Assembly: GCA_965198655.1 (NCBI GenBank)
Contig: OZ240668.1
Location: 4,154,001 to 4,218,000, forward strand
DNA from: Lichenicola sp965198655
GTDB taxonomy: Bacteria > Pseudomonadota > Alphaproteobacteria > Acetobacterales > Acetobacteraceae
DNA length: 64,000 bases
Reading direction: 5' to 3'
This document shows, piece by piece, positions 54,824 through 63,958 of the stretch; the stretch's first letter is position 1, and each line of letters begins with the position of its first letter. The notes beneath the pieces were generated by a model, which was not told the origin of the DNA, made no database searches, and was given only the letters and a program-made list of their open reading frames with translations. A program made the position numbers and the translations under genes.

Positions 54824-56299
54824 ATGAGCCCGATCGCCCGGTCGGTGCTCGACCACGCCAGGCAGGCCTATGTCGACGGCGCCTGGACAAACGTGCTGGA
54901 GCCGCGCCAGCTCGACGTCGTCAACCCGGCGACCGAGACGGCGTTCGCGACGGTGACGCTGGCCGGGGCGGCGGATGTGGAGCGCGCGGTCGCGGCGGCG
55001 CGCCGGGCCTTCGCCGGCTTCTCGCAGACGACGCGCGACGAACGGCTGGGCCTGTTGCGCCGCATCCTGGCGATCTACCAGCACCGCGCCGAGGACATGG
55101 CCCAGGCGCTGTCGCGGGAGATGGGGGCGCCGATCGCCTTCGCCCGCAGCGACCAGGCCGCCATGGGCACCATACACCTGCGCCAGACGATGGAGGCGCT
55201 GGAGGCGTTCGAGTTCCAGGTGGCCGCCGGCACGACGCGCGTGGTGCGCGAGCCGATCGGCGTGTGCGTGCTCATCACGCCCTGGAACTGGCCGGTGAAC
55301 CAGATCGCGACCAAGGTGGCGCCGGCGCTCGCGGCCGGCTGCACGATGATCCTGAAGCCGTCGGAGGTGGCGCCGCTGAGCGCCGTGATCTGGGCCGAGA
55401 TCATGGACGAGGCCGGCGTGCCGCCCGGCGTGTTCAACATGCTGCAGGGCGACGGCCCGGGAACCGGCGAATGGCTGGCGTCGCATCCGGACGTCGACTG
55501 CGTGAGCTTCACCGGCTCGACCCGCGCCGGCATACGCGTCGCCGAGCTGGCCGCGCGCACGGTCAAGCGGGTGGCCCAGGAGCTCGGCGGCAAGTCGCCC
55601 AACATCATCCTGCCGGATGCCGCGCTCGATCATGCCGTCAGCCGCGGCATCGCCCGGGTGTTCGAGAACAGCGGCCAGTCCTGCAACGCGCCCACCCGCA
55701 TGCTGGTGCATGAAAGCCAGTACGAGCAGGCGCTGGAGATCGCCCGGCGCGAGGCGCAGCGCTACGTGCCGGGCGACCCCGCGGACGAGGCGACCGAGCT
55801 CGGCCCGGTCGTGAACACGGTGCAGTTCGGCCGGATCCAGACGCTGATCCAGGCCGGCCTGGACGGCGGCGCCCAGCTCGTCGCCGGCGGCGTGGGCCGG
55901 CCGGCCCACCTGGAGAAGGGGTACTACGTACGGCCGACGATCTTCGGCCACGTCGACCGCTCGATGACGATCGCGCGGGACGAGATCTTCGGCCCGGTGC
56001 TGGTGGTGATGTCGTACGGGAGCGTCGAGGAGGCGATCGAGATCGCCAACGACACGCCGTACGGGCTTGCGGCCTACATCCAGACCGGCTCGCAGTCGCA
56101 GGCGCGCGCGATCGCCCGGCGGCTGCGCGCCGGCGTCGTGCGCATCAACGACTCGGCCTACGATCCCGCGGCGCCGTTCGGCGGCTACAAGCAGTCCGGC
56201 AACGGCCGCGAGTACGGCGCCTTCGGCCTGGCCGAGTTCCTGGAGGTCAAGGCGATCGTCGGGTTCGGCGACGAGCCGGCGACGGAGCCGGCGGCTTGA
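54824..56299 (+). CDS. NAD(P)-dependent aldehyde dehydrogenase (aminoaldehyde type)
   Basis: About 491 residues from ATG 54824 (open upstream to 54683). The ALDH core is complete: VCVLITPWNWPVNQIATKVA, FTGSTRAGIRVAEL, general-base Glu in AQELGGKSPNIILP, nucleophile Cys in NSGQSCNAPTRMLVHE and C-terminal FGGYKQSGNGREYG. In this context it would oxidise an aminoaldehyde such as gamma-glutamyl-gamma-aminobutyraldehyde or the 4-aminobutanal/3-aminopropanal made by the oxidase two genes downstream. First gene of a three-gene operon. Confidence 0.92.
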   Translation: MSPIARSVLDHARQAYVDGAWTNVLEPRQLDVVNPATETAFATVTLAGAADVERAVAAARRAFAGFSQTTRDERLGLLRRILAIYQHRAEDMAQALSREMGAPIAFARSDQAAMGTIHLRQTMEALEAFEFQVAAGTTRVVREPIGVCVLITPWNWPVNQIATKVAPALAAGCTMILKPSEVAPLSAVIWAEIMDEAGVPPGVFNMLQGDGPGTGEWLASHPDVDCVSFTGSTRAGIRVAELAARTVKRVAQELGGKSPNIILPDAALDHAVSRGIARVFENSGQSCNAPTRMLVHESQYEQALEIARREAQRYVPGDPADEATELGPVVNTVQFGRIQTLIQAGLDGGAQLVAGGVGRPAHLEKGYYVRPTIFGHVDRSMTIARDEIFGPVLVVMSYGSVEEAIEIANDTPYGLAAYIQTGSQSQARAIARRLRAGVVRINDSAYDPAAPFGGYKQSGNGREYGAFGLAEFLEVKAIVGFGDEPATEPAA

Positions 56300-57729
56300 G
56301 CGTGCTGTCGGCCACGGCCCGGCCACCGGTGCCGACCTTCAGCCGCAGCATGCACATGATCGGCGCCCTGCTGATCACCCTGTCCTCGATCACCCCGGCC
56401 TCGTCGATCTTCATCATCGTGCCGAGCGTGGTCGAGCAGGCCGGCACCGGCGCGCTGTGGAGCTTCGCCATGGCCGCCTTCATCAGCCTGCTGTCGGCCT
56501 GTTCCTATGCCGAGCTGTCCTCGGCGTTCCCGGTGGCCGGGGGCGAATACGCGATCGTCGCCCGCACGCTCGGGCCGCTGCCCGGCTTCATCATCCTCGG
56601 CGTCAACCTGGTCGCGCTGCTGCTCAACATCGCCGTGGTGGCGCTGGGACTCGGCCAGTTCGTGGCCACGGTGTTCCCCGGGCACTCGCCGGTGGTGGAC
56701 GGGCTCGGCTGCGTCCTGCTGACGACGCTGTGCGCGATCCTCAACGTCAGGACGAACGCGCTGATCACGGGCGTCTTCCTCGTCCTCGAACTGGTCGCCC
56801 TCGTGGCCGTCACGGCACTCGGCTTCGTGTTCTCCTCCCGCACCTGGGTCGGGCTGGTCGCGCATCCGGTGCACGTCGCGGCGAACGGCCAGCTCGCCCC
56901 GGTCTCGCTCGGCTTGATCGGGCTGGCCAGCTCGGCCGCCATCTTCGCCTTCTACGGTTACGGCACCGCGGTGTATCTCGGCGAGGAAACGCAGGACGCG
57001 CCGCGACACATCGCGCGCGCCGTGCTGTGGGCGCTGGCGATCAGCGTTCTCAGCCAGATCCTGCCTCTCGCGGCGCTGCTGCACGGGACGCGCGACCTCG
57101 CCAGGACCCTGGTCTCGGACTCGATGTTCAGCGACTTCGTCCGCGGCCGTGGCGGCCCGGCACTCGGCGTCGCCATCAACCTGTCGGTGGCGCTGGCGAT
57201 CATCAACGCCAACATCGCCGTCATGGTCCTGTTGTCGCGCATGCTGTTCAGCACCGGCCGCGACCAGGTCTGGTCGACCTCGATGAACCGCTTCCTGACG
57301 CGGCTCCATCCGCGTTTCGGCTCGCCTTGGGCGGCAACATTGGTCACCGGCGTGCTCGCCGCGATGCTCTGCTTCGTGGGGCTGCACTTCCTGACGATCA
57401 TGACCGGAACCGCGATCATCCTGGTCTACGCGTCGATCTGCGCGGCCGTGATCGCCGGCCGGCGCAACGGCACCACCCGCCACGCCGCCTACCGCCTGCC
57501 GTTCTACCCCTGGACGCCGCTGCTGGCACTTCTCGGGCTGGCCTGCATCCTGTTCTTCTTGTTGCAGGATCCGGTCCTGGGCCGGCCGGGCTTCTTCGCG
57601 ACGCTCGCCGTTGCGGCCGTTTCGGTCGCCTACTACGTATTCGTGCTGCGCCGACGCGGCGACTGGATACTGCACGACCCGCCCTGCGAGGCGCTGCCGT
57701 CGGTCGCTCTCGAGCCGCCGTCGCGCTGA
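56296..57729 (+). CDS. APC-superfamily amino acid/polyamine permease
   Basis: 477 residues from a TTG codon overlapping the ALDH stop (GTG 56302 is an alternative). About twelve membrane spans. The APC signature in TM1 is GALLITLSSITPASSIFIIV, followed by SYAELSSAFPVAGGEYAIVA and the TM6 region IFAFYGYGTAVYLGEETQDA. It resembles the PuuP/amino-acid permease branch. The operon suggests import of putrescine, spermidine or a glutamylated product across the inner membrane. Confidence 0.9.
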   Translation: MSVLSATARPPVPTFSRSMHMIGALLITLSSITPASSIFIIVPSVVEQAGTGALWSFAMAAFISLLSACSYAELSSAFPVAGGEYAIVARTLGPLPGFIILGVNLVALLLNIAVVALGLGQFVATVFPGHSPVVDGLGCVLLTTLCAILNVRTNALITGVFLVLELVALVAVTALGFVFSSRTWVGLVAHPVHVAANGQLAPVSLGLIGLASSAAIFAFYGYGTAVYLGEETQDAPRHIARAVLWALAISVLSQILPLAALLHGTRDLARTLVSDSMFSDFVRGRGGPALGVAINLSVALAIINANIAVMVLLSRMLFSTGRDQVWSTSMNRFLTRLHPRFGSPWAATLVTGVLAAMLCFVGLHFLTIMTGTAIILVYASICAAVIAGRRNGTTRHAAYRLPFYPWTPLLALLGLACILFFLLQDPVLGRPGFFATLAVAAVSVAYYVFVLRRRGDWILHDPPCEALPSVALEPPSR

Positions 57730-57756
57730 CGATCCGGACATCGAGGAAAGGCTTCG

Positions 57757-59703
57757 ATGATGGCTGACGACATGGACCCGGACAAAGGCAGGCCCGGGAA
57801 CGCAGGCAGGCTGGGCATGGACCGCCCGATCCGCCGTCGCGACTTCCTGAACGGCGTCGCCGTCGCCGGGGCCGGACTTGCCGCGTCCAGCCTGCCGTTG
57901 GAGGCATCCGCCCTCGGCATGGCGGCACAGGACCGGCACGACTACTACCCGCCGACGCTGACCGGCATGCGCGGCAGCCACCCGGGCTCCTTCGAGGTGG
58001 CGCACAGCCTGCGCGACGGCACCTTCTGGCAGAACGCTCCCCCGCCGGCGCCAGGCGAGACGTCCTACGATCTCGTCGTCGTCGGTGGCGGCATCAGCGG
58101 GCTCGCGGCAGCGCATTTCTATCGCGAGGCGAAGCCGGACGCACGCATCCTGATCCTGGACAACCACGACGATTTCGGCGGACACGCCAAGCGCAACGAG
58201 GCGACGCTGCATGGGCGCACCGAACTGATCAATGGCGGCACGCTCGAGATCGACTCGCCGCGGCCGTACAGCGCGGTGGCGGACGGGCTGCTCAGGTCGC
58301 TGGGCGTTTATCCCAAGACGCTCGCCGCGACCTGCGCCAAGCCCCACTACTACGACTCGGTCAAGCTCGGACGAGGGATCTTCTTCGACCGCGAAACCTT
58401 CGGCGCCGACCGGCTGGCGACGGGCGTCGGCGCCAGGCCCTGGCGTGCCGTGTTGCGCGGCACGCCGCTCAGCGAGCGGGCGCAGGCCGACATCGCCCGC
58501 ATCTACGAGGCCAGGACCGACTACCTGCCCGGCCTGACCTCGACCGAGAAGAAGCAGCGCCTTTCGGCGATGAGCTATGTCGACTTCCTGTCCAAGGTCG
58601 CCCACGTCGATCCCTCGGCGATCCCCTACTTCCAGGCCATGAGCCTAGACGAGTGGGGGGTGGGGTGCGACGCGGTCTCCGCGCTCGACGTGTGGACGTT
58701 CGACTTCCCCGGCTTCCAGGGGCTGGCGCTAGATCCCGGCCCGGGTGGGAGGATGGGCAACACCGCCGAGGGCTATGCCAGCGGCGGCTCCTACGTGTTC
58801 CACTTCCCGGACGGCAACGCCTCGATCGCACGGTTGCTGGTGCGCAGGCTGGTTCCCGCCGCGGTGCCCGGACACGGCGTCGACGACCTGGTGACCAGCC
58901 GGGTCGACTACGCAGCACTCGATCGGCCTGGTCAACCGGTCCGCATCCGCCTGAGCAGCGTGGCCGTCGGCGTGCGCAACCTGGGCGATCCCGCTTCCTC
59001 GCGGGGCGTCGAGATCGTGTATGCGCGGGGCGGCGCGCTGTTCCGCCTCCATGCGCGGGACTGCGTGCTCGCCTGCTACAACATGGTGATCCCGTACCTG
59101 TGTCCGGAGCTGCCGGGCCCGCAGAAGGACGCGCTGCACTCCCTGGTCAAGATCCCGCTGGTCTACACCACGGTGGAGCTGTCGAACTGGCGCGCCTTCC
59201 AGTCGCTCGGCGTGCACGAGATCTACGCGCCCGGGAGCTACCACACGACGGTGCGCCTGAACCCGGTGGTCGATGTCGGCTCCTATCGCTCCGTCCGCTC
59301 ACCAAACGAGCCGGTGCTGCTGCGCATGGTCAAGGTGCCGTGCATGCCCGGCCTCGACGAACGAACGCAGCATCGGGCGGGCCGCGCCGAGCTGCTGGGC
59401 ACCTCGTTCGACACGTTCGAGCTGAAGATACGCGACCAGCTCGGCAGGATGCTGGGTCCGGCCGGCTTCGATCCGGCGCGCGACATCACCGGGATCACCG
59501 TGAACCGCTGGCCGCACGGCTACGCCTACGAATACAACGTTCTGTTCGACCCGGTCTGGGCGCCCGGACAGGCGCCGCACGAGCTGGGCCGGGCCCGGTT
59601 CGGCCGCATCTCGATCGCGAACTCCGACTCCGGTGCCGCCGCCTATACCGATTCCGCGATCGACCAGGCCTGGCGCGCGGTGCAGGAGCGCTTGACCACC
59701 TGA
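57757..59703 (+). CDS. Tat-exported FAD-dependent amine oxidase, spermidine dehydrogenase (SpdH)-like
   Basis: 648 residues. The N-terminal twin-arginine signal (IRRRDFLNGVAVAGAGLAAS) predicts folded export to the periplasm. The FAD-binding motif is YDLVVVGGGISGLAAAHFYR, followed by the acidic ILILDNHDDFGGHAKRNE. The C-terminal substrate/FAD region includes DITGITVNRWPHGYAYEYN and ANSDSGAAAYTDSAIDQAWR. Length and layout match Pseudomonas SpdH, which cleaves spermidine to 1,3-diaminopropane plus 4-aminobutanal or the alternative products. The aldehydes would then feed the ALDH of this operon. Confidence 0.87.
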   Translation: MMADDMDPDKGRPGNAGRLGMDRPIRRRDFLNGVAVAGAGLAASSLPLEASALGMAAQDRHDYYPPTLTGMRGSHPGSFEVAHSLRDGTFWQNAPPPAPGETSYDLVVVGGGISGLAAAHFYREAKPDARILILDNHDDFGGHAKRNEATLHGRTELINGGTLEIDSPRPYSAVADGLLRSLGVYPKTLAATCAKPHYYDSVKLGRGIFFDRETFGADRLATGVGARPWRAVLRGTPLSERAQADIARIYEARTDYLPGLTSTEKKQRLSAMSYVDFLSKVAHVDPSAIPYFQAMSLDEWGVGCDAVSALDVWTFDFPGFQGLALDPGPGGRMGNTAEGYASGGSYVFHFPDGNASIARLLVRRLVPAAVPGHGVDDLVTSRVDYAALDRPGQPVRIRLSSVAVGVRNLGDPASSRGVEIVYARGGALFRLHARDCVLACYNMVIPYLCPELPGPQKDALHSLVKIPLVYTTVELSNWRAFQSLGVHEIYAPGSYHTTVRLNPVVDVGSYRSVRSPNEPVLLRMVKVPCMPGLDERTQHRAGRAELLGTSFDTFELKIRDQLGRMLGPAGFDPARDITGITVNRWPHGYAYEYNVLFDPVWAPGQAPHELGRARFGRISIANSDSGAAAYTDSAIDQAWRAVQERLTT

Positions 59704-59705
59704 AA

Positions 59706-59824
59706 AGGCCAGGGCTCTGCCCTGGACCCGTTGGGGCCGGAGGCCCCAAACCCCTGTTACTTTAAGAATCGGGTTTGAAGGGCTTTGCCCTTCATGGGGT
59801 CCAGGGGCAAAGCCCCTGGCCTTT
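59706..59824. repeat. Dispersed multi-hairpin repeat, copy C (inverted)
   Basis: The same unit as copies A and B in opposite orientation: CCAGGGCTCTGCCCTGG, GGGGCCGGAGGCCCC, the core TTTAAGAATCGGGTT, GAAGGGCTTTGCCCTTC and CCAGGGGCAAAGCCCCTGG. It fills the gap between the convergent ends of the amine oxidase and mdcH genes, a position well suited to bidirectional transcription termination. Confidence 0.82.
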
Positions 59825-59836
59825 CTTCATCGTTCA

Positions 59837-60769
59837 TCAACGCCTCCCCGCCCATTGAACAAAGCCGTCGAGCGAACGGAACTCGGACAGGCTATGGGCA
59901 TCGATGCCTGGAACCGCCTCCTGCATCAGGCGGGCGAGGGCGTTGCCGGGTCCGAGCTCGATGGCCTTCGACACGTTGGACGCGCGGCACGTTTCCATGC
60001 AGGCGCTCCAATCGACGGTCTGCCTGATCTGACGGGCGAGCTTGTCGGCGCCCGCCTTCACGTCGAAGACGGGTGCCCCGTCTATCCCGCTCAGGAGCCG
60101 CCGGTCGGACGGGACCGCGCAGGCCAGGTGGGCGCCTTCGAGGTCTTGTCGAAACCGGTCGCTTGCGTCGGCCAGCAGGGGCGTATGGGAGGCCACCTCG
60201 ACGGCGAGCATCGTGGTTCTCGCAGCACCCGCGGCGTTGGCGTCGGCGACCACCGCGGCGAGCGCCGTCCTGGTTCCGCCGACCAGCATCTGGTCGCTCG
60301 CGTTGACGATGGCGACAAAGGCGCCATGCGCCGTGCAGATGGGATCGAGACGGTCTCGCGTGAGCCCACGTATGGCGACCAGGCCGGATGGCTCCGCGGT
60401 GGCGGCGTCCATGGCTGCAGCCCGTCGCGCCGCAAGCCGCAGCACTTCGCCGGCCTCCATGAGCCCGGCGACGCCCCAGGCACCCAGCTCGCCGACGCTG
60501 TAGCCCGCGACGACCAAGGGTCCAGGAAGCGTGTCGCGGATGACGGCCCAGGCGGCCATGGTCTGGGTGCAGCACAATATCTGCCCGAGCCGGTTCGCGT
60601 GGAGGTCCTGATCGCTCGCCTGATGCACGAGCTGTCTCGGGTCGCGGCCGTCCAGGATCGCCTGGGCGGTCTCGAACACGGGTGCGGCCTCCGGCGCCTC
60701 GGCCAGGAGGTCGAACATTCCGGCACCTTGCCCGCCCTGGCCGGAGCACAGGATGGCGATGCCCGTCAC
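59837..60769 (-). CDS. mdcH: Malonate decarboxylase epsilon subunit, malonyl-CoA:ACP transacylase
   Basis: 310 residues from GTG 60769, which overlaps the mdcB stop. The acyltransferase fold shows AILCSGQGGQGAGMF, the serine nucleophile in VVAGYSVGELGAWG, and VVGGTRTAL-like and VEVASHTPLL segments with the catalytic His. MdcH charges the decarboxylase carrier protein with a malonyl group from malonyl-CoA to start the cycle. Last gene of the operon in this window. Confidence 0.92.
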   Translation of the reverse strand: MTGIAILCSGQGGQGAGMFDLLAEAPEAAPVFETAQAILDGRDPRQLVHQASDQDLHANRLGQILCCTQTMAAWAVIRDTLPGPLVVAGYSVGELGAWGVAGLMEAGEVLRLAARRAAAMDAATAEPSGLVAIRGLTRDRLDPICTAHGAFVAIVNASDQMLVGGTRTALAAVVADANAAGAARTTMLAVEVASHTPLLADASDRFRQDLEGAHLACAVPSDRRLLSGIDGAPVFDVKAGADKLARQIRQTVDWSACMETCRASNVSKAIELGPGNALARLMQEAVPGIDAHSLSEFRSLDGFVQWAGRR

Positions 60770-61662
60770 GGATGGCTCTCCATGGCGTCGAGAAACAGGG
60801 TGACGGCAAGCAGGTCGGCGCAGCCTCCAGGGCTGAGGCGCCGCGCGACGAAGCCGTGGTGGATCCGTTCCGCCGCGTCCCGCCAACGCGCATGCGCGAC
60901 CCCGCCCGAGGCGAGGAAGCCGGTCGCCGCGTCCTGCGCGAACCGGAGACCACCGGGGCCGCCGCGATGCAGCAGGTTGGTGTCCTCCACGGTGACCAGG
61001 AGCGCGAAGAAGGCCTGTACGCGGGCGGCTTCCGGATCGCCCGGCGCCTGCGCGCGACCGAGCCGCAGCGCCGGCAGTCCGATTTCAAGAGCATGGGGGA
61101 AACCGGCGGCCGCCTGCATCCTGGCTCCACCGGCACCGTAACGGCGCAGTGCGTCCGCGCCGTGGCTCCGCAGCGGGATCGGTCCGCGCAGGACCGACCG
61201 GCCCCAACGCATGGACACGGTGCGGCACAGGATGCCCGGCCGCGCGCCGGGCGCCTCGCGCCGGGCATCGTCGCACGACGCGCCCGCCGCCGCGCACAGC
61301 AGCCCGAGGCCGAAGATGGCGCCCCGGTGGGTGTTGACCCCGCCGGTCGCGGCCAGCATCGCCTGCTCCGCCGCAACCCCGATCGCACGCAGCCGGTCCA
61401 TGGACGCGCCGGCGGCGCCGGCGAGGACGAGCTCGGCGAAGAACGGCTCGATCGCCGCGGTACTGGCCCGGAAGGTATCGGCCGTCATGTCGGCATGGCT
61501 GCCCGCATCCACGTGGCTCACCAGGCCGGGCTTGGGCCAGGTTTCGAGTTCCGCGGTCAGGGCCGCCACCGCGATCCCGGCCACGCGGGCCGCGTGGGCG
61601 CGGTTCGACCGAGCGGAACGCGGACCTGCCTCGGGCAGAAGCCGCGCGCTGGCGACGGTCAT
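60766..61662 (-). CDS. mdcB: Triphosphoribosyl-dephospho-CoA synthase
   Basis: 298 residues of the CitG/MdcB family. Visible motifs: WPKPGLVSHVDAGSHADMTA near residue 45, TGGVNTHRGAIFGLGLLCAA near 120, and the C-terminal SPGGCADLLAVTLFLDAMES. It makes the prosthetic-group precursor 2'-(5''-triphosphoribosyl)-3'-dephospho-CoA from ATP and dephospho-CoA. The start overlaps the mdcG end by 4 bp and its stop overlaps the mdcH start, so translation is coupled. mdcB stands here between mdcG and mdcH, not after mdcA as in Pseudomonas. Confidence 0.93.
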   Translation of the reverse strand: MTVASARLLPEAGPRSARSNRAHAARVAGIAVAALTAELETWPKPGLVSHVDAGSHADMTADTFRASTAAIEPFFAELVLAGAAGASMDRLRAIGVAAEQAMLAATGGVNTHRGAIFGLGLLCAAAGASCDDARREAPGARPGILCRTVSMRWGRSVLRGPIPLRSHGADALRRYGAGGARMQAAAGFPHALEIGLPALRLGRAQAPGDPEAARVQAFFALLVTVEDTNLLHRGGPGGLRFAQDAATGFLASGGVAHARWRDAAERIHHGFVARRLSPGGCADLLAVTLFLDAMESHP

Positions 61663-62324
61663 GGCGGGGCGCTCGCTTGGAACAACCGCGCGGAAGCCCG
61701 CATCTCCACCCCGTTCATCGTCTTCAGCAGCACCATGTCGCTGCCGCGATCATCCGCCAGCTCGCGCCAGTTGGAGGCGGACCCGTCCGGCAGCTCCACT
61801 TCGCCGTCGATCCGGACCGGGCTGTCGTTATCGAGCCGGGACAGCCCGGCGACCAGCGTCCGGACACGATCCTCGTCGGCGCCCGACCAAAGCAGATCGA
61901 GATCCGATCCCGCCGCGAGGTAGGGCAGCCCGGTCACGTGCTGCCAGAGCAGCGCCCCGAACACCCGCGGCGCGTCGCCGACCGCGTCGCCGAGCCCGAG
62001 CAGCCCGGCGATCACGGGATGCCATGTCGCTGGCGCCGTTCGGGCCGCGTCGCGGAGCAGGACGGGCGGAAGGGCCAGCAGGTCGGCATCCACCGGAAAG
62101 CTGAAGGCGACGCGGCGCTTGCCCTGGCTGGGCGGCAGCGGTAGGGCGGCCGGCACGTGGTCGGGGGCGTCCCCGGCCATGCGTCGCCTGACGATCACCG
62201 GCCAGCGCTTGCGCGCCCAGTCCGCGACCAGCGGCAGGTCGCGCAGGCCCGCATGGCGATCCAGCATCGCCTGCCAGGAGGCCGGACCTACTCGCAGCAG
62301 GTCATGCCGGCGCACGACCGCCAC
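61659..62324 (-). CDS. mdcG: Malonate decarboxylase holo-ACP synthase (phosphoribosyl-dephospho-CoA transferase)
   Basis: 221 residues. The nucleotidyltransferase-like signature is YLAAGSDLDLLWSG (GSxxD type), with PVIVRRRMAGDAPDHVPAAL and RVAFSFPVDADLLALPPVLL upstream. MdcG transfers the prosthetic group made by MdcB onto the Ser of the carrier subunit MdcC. It overlaps mdcE by 23 bp if ATG 62324 is used, so a slightly later start is possible. Confidence 0.9.
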   Translation of the reverse strand: MAVVRRHDLLRVGPASWQAMLDRHAGLRDLPLVADWARKRWPVIVRRRMAGDAPDHVPAALPLPPSQGKRRVAFSFPVDADLLALPPVLLRDAARTAPATWHPVIAGLLGLGDAVGDAPRVFGALLWQHVTGLPYLAAGSDLDLLWSGADEDRVRTLVAGLSRLDNDSPVRIDGEVELPDGSASNWRELADDRGSDMVLLKTMNGVEMRASARLFQASAPP

Positions 62325-63048
62325 CGTCCCGGCCCAGCGCCTCGGCGATCACCCGGTCGGCGACGGCGGCGGCCATGGGCCGACCGCCGCGCTGCGCGCC
62401 GGTCCGGTCGCGGACGTCCTTGGACGATGCCATCGACAGGGCCTGCTCCAACTGCGCGTCGAGCGGCCGCGACGGGTCCCAGACCACCGCCACGGCACCC
62501 ATCTGGACCATGTGGTCGAGCCCGGGCGCGAACACCGAGGTGGTCTTCGACAGCTCCTCCAGCCGGTCCACCGGCAGCTTGGTGACCCGCGCCATCGAGG
62601 GCAGGTCCATGACCGTGGGCGCGGCACCGGGAAGGCCGATCAGCATGTCGGTCGCGAGCGCCGTCGCCAGGAACGCGCCCGCGGCCGCCTTGCCGTATTC
62701 CAGCCCGATGGTGCGGTGGCCTTCCTGGCTGGCCAGCAGCAGGCACTTGGCGAGATGGGCCAGGTACTCGTTCAGGCCGCGCATCTCGTCGCGACGCGCC
62801 ATGAGCTGGCCCTGCGTGTCCACCAGGACCAGGATCGGCGTGTCGCCGCCATCCGCGACCACCTGCAGCACCCGTTCCGCCAGCGGCAGCACGCCGGCCG
62901 TTCCGAGTGCCACGCCGTTCGCGACCCCGATCACGGCGATCGGCCCGCCGTCGCGCCGCCTGGCCGAGCCGATAACCAGGCCGTCCGCGCCGACGCGGAC
63001 GTCGTGGCCGGACGGAAACAGGCTTTTCAGCACCTCATCGAGCGTCAT
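62302..63048 (-). CDS. mdcE: Malonate decarboxylase gamma subunit (carboxylyltransferase)
   Basis: 248 residues from ATG 63048 (frame open to 63075). Crotonase-like fold: PILVLVDTQGQLMARRDEMR, the oxyanion-type EYGKAAAGAFLATALATDML, and VTKLPVDRLEELSKTTSVFA. With the beta subunit it decarboxylates the malonyl-S-ACP thioester to acetyl-S-ACP plus CO2 in the biotin-independent enzyme. Overlaps mdcD by 14 bp. Confidence 0.93.
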   Translation of the reverse strand: MTLDEVLKSLFPSGHDVRVGADGLVIGSARRRDGGPIAVIGVANGVALGTAGVLPLAERVLQVVADGGDTPILVLVDTQGQLMARRDEMRGLNEYLAHLAKCLLLASQEGHRTIGLEYGKAAAGAFLATALATDMLIGLPGAAPTVMDLPSMARVTKLPVDRLEELSKTTSVFAPGLDHMVQMGAVAVVWDPSRPLDAQLEQALSMASSKDVRDRTGAQRGGRPMAAAVADRVIAEALGRDGGGRAPA

Positions 63049-63958
63049 GGTTGGCTTCCTCGATGCCGTTCGCAAGCGTCACGAAGTCGTCGTCGTCCAT
63101 CGCGCTGACCGTCTCGGGACGGTCGATTCCCAGGACCGTCCACATGGAAACCGCGTCCTCGCAACCGCCGAGCCGGTGCTCCCGCTCCGCCAGCCGGTCC
63201 TGTTCCGCGCGCATGGAGCGGAGGTCGAAGCGCGGAACGTGGTCCAGGGCCGCCTTGGCGGCGGCGCGGAACCCCTCCATCGAGTCCGGGGTGAAGGCGT
63301 CCGCGCCGCCGATCAGCCGGCGGTTCTTGCCGCCGGCGACGCTCCAGACCAGGGCCCTGTCCTTGGAGTCGAACTCCTCGACGCCCTTGTTGGTCTCGAT
63401 GACCTCCGGCCCGGACACGCCGATCCGGCCTGGTTCGGACACGACCACCCGCGAGCAGGTGGCAGTGGTCAGGCCGGCGCCGCCGAACGCCCCGGCCTTG
63501 CCGCCGACCAGGGCGATCACGGCGACGCCGGCGCGGCGCGCCTCGGTCACGGCGCGCATGATCTCGGCGACGGCGAGCTCGCCCGCGTTGGCCTCCTGCA
63601 ACCGGACGCCGCCGCTGTCCAGCAGCAGCAGGACCGTGCGCGGCAGGTCCCGGTGATCCCGCGCCGCCCGCAGCAGGCCGACGATCTTGGCGCCGCTGAC
63701 CTCGCCGAAGGTGCCGCCCATGAACTGGCCTTCCTGCGCCGCGAGCAGCACCGGCGTGCCGTCCAGGGTGCCGCGCCCGATCACCACGCCGTCGTCGAAG
63801 GCGGAAGGAAGGTCGAACAGGTGCAGATGCGGACTCTGCACGCGCTCGGACGGCCCGAGGAACTCGGTGAAGCTGTCCGGGTCCAGCAGGCCGGTGACGC
63901 GCTGGCGCGCCGTCGCCTGCAACCAACTGCTGTGGCCATAGGCCGGCTGTGTCTCCAT
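63035..63958 (-). CDS. mdcD: Malonate decarboxylase beta subunit
   Basis: 307 residues from ATG 63958 (GTG 63961 also possible), directly overlapping the mdcC stop. Carboxyltransferase-like: AAQEGQFMGGTFGEVSGAKI, LLLLDSGGVRLQEANAGELA, GGKAGAFGGAGLTTATCSRV and ISGPEVIETNKGVEEFDSKD-like sequence, the core that binds the malonyl thioester. Co-translated with mdcE. Confidence 0.94.
   Translation of the reverse strand: METQPAYGHSSWLQATARQRVTGLLDPDSFTEFLGPSERVQSPHLHLFDLPSAFDDGVVIGRGTLDGTPVLLAAQEGQFMGGTFGEVSGAKIVGLLRAARDHRDLPRTVLLLLDSGGVRLQEANAGELAVAEIMRAVTEARRAGVAVIALVGGKAGAFGGAGLTTATCSRVVVSEPGRIGVSGPEVIETNKGVEEFDSKDRALVWSVAGGKNRRLIGGADAFTPDSMEGFRAAAKAALDHVPRFDLRSMRAEQDRLAEREHRLGGCEDAVSMWTVLGIDRPETVSAMDDDDFVTLANGIEEANHDAR

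Noticed and set aside
56185..58605. 806-codon minus-strand open frame
   Set aside because: Antisense to the ALDH end, the permease and the amine oxidase; no domain and no start signal.
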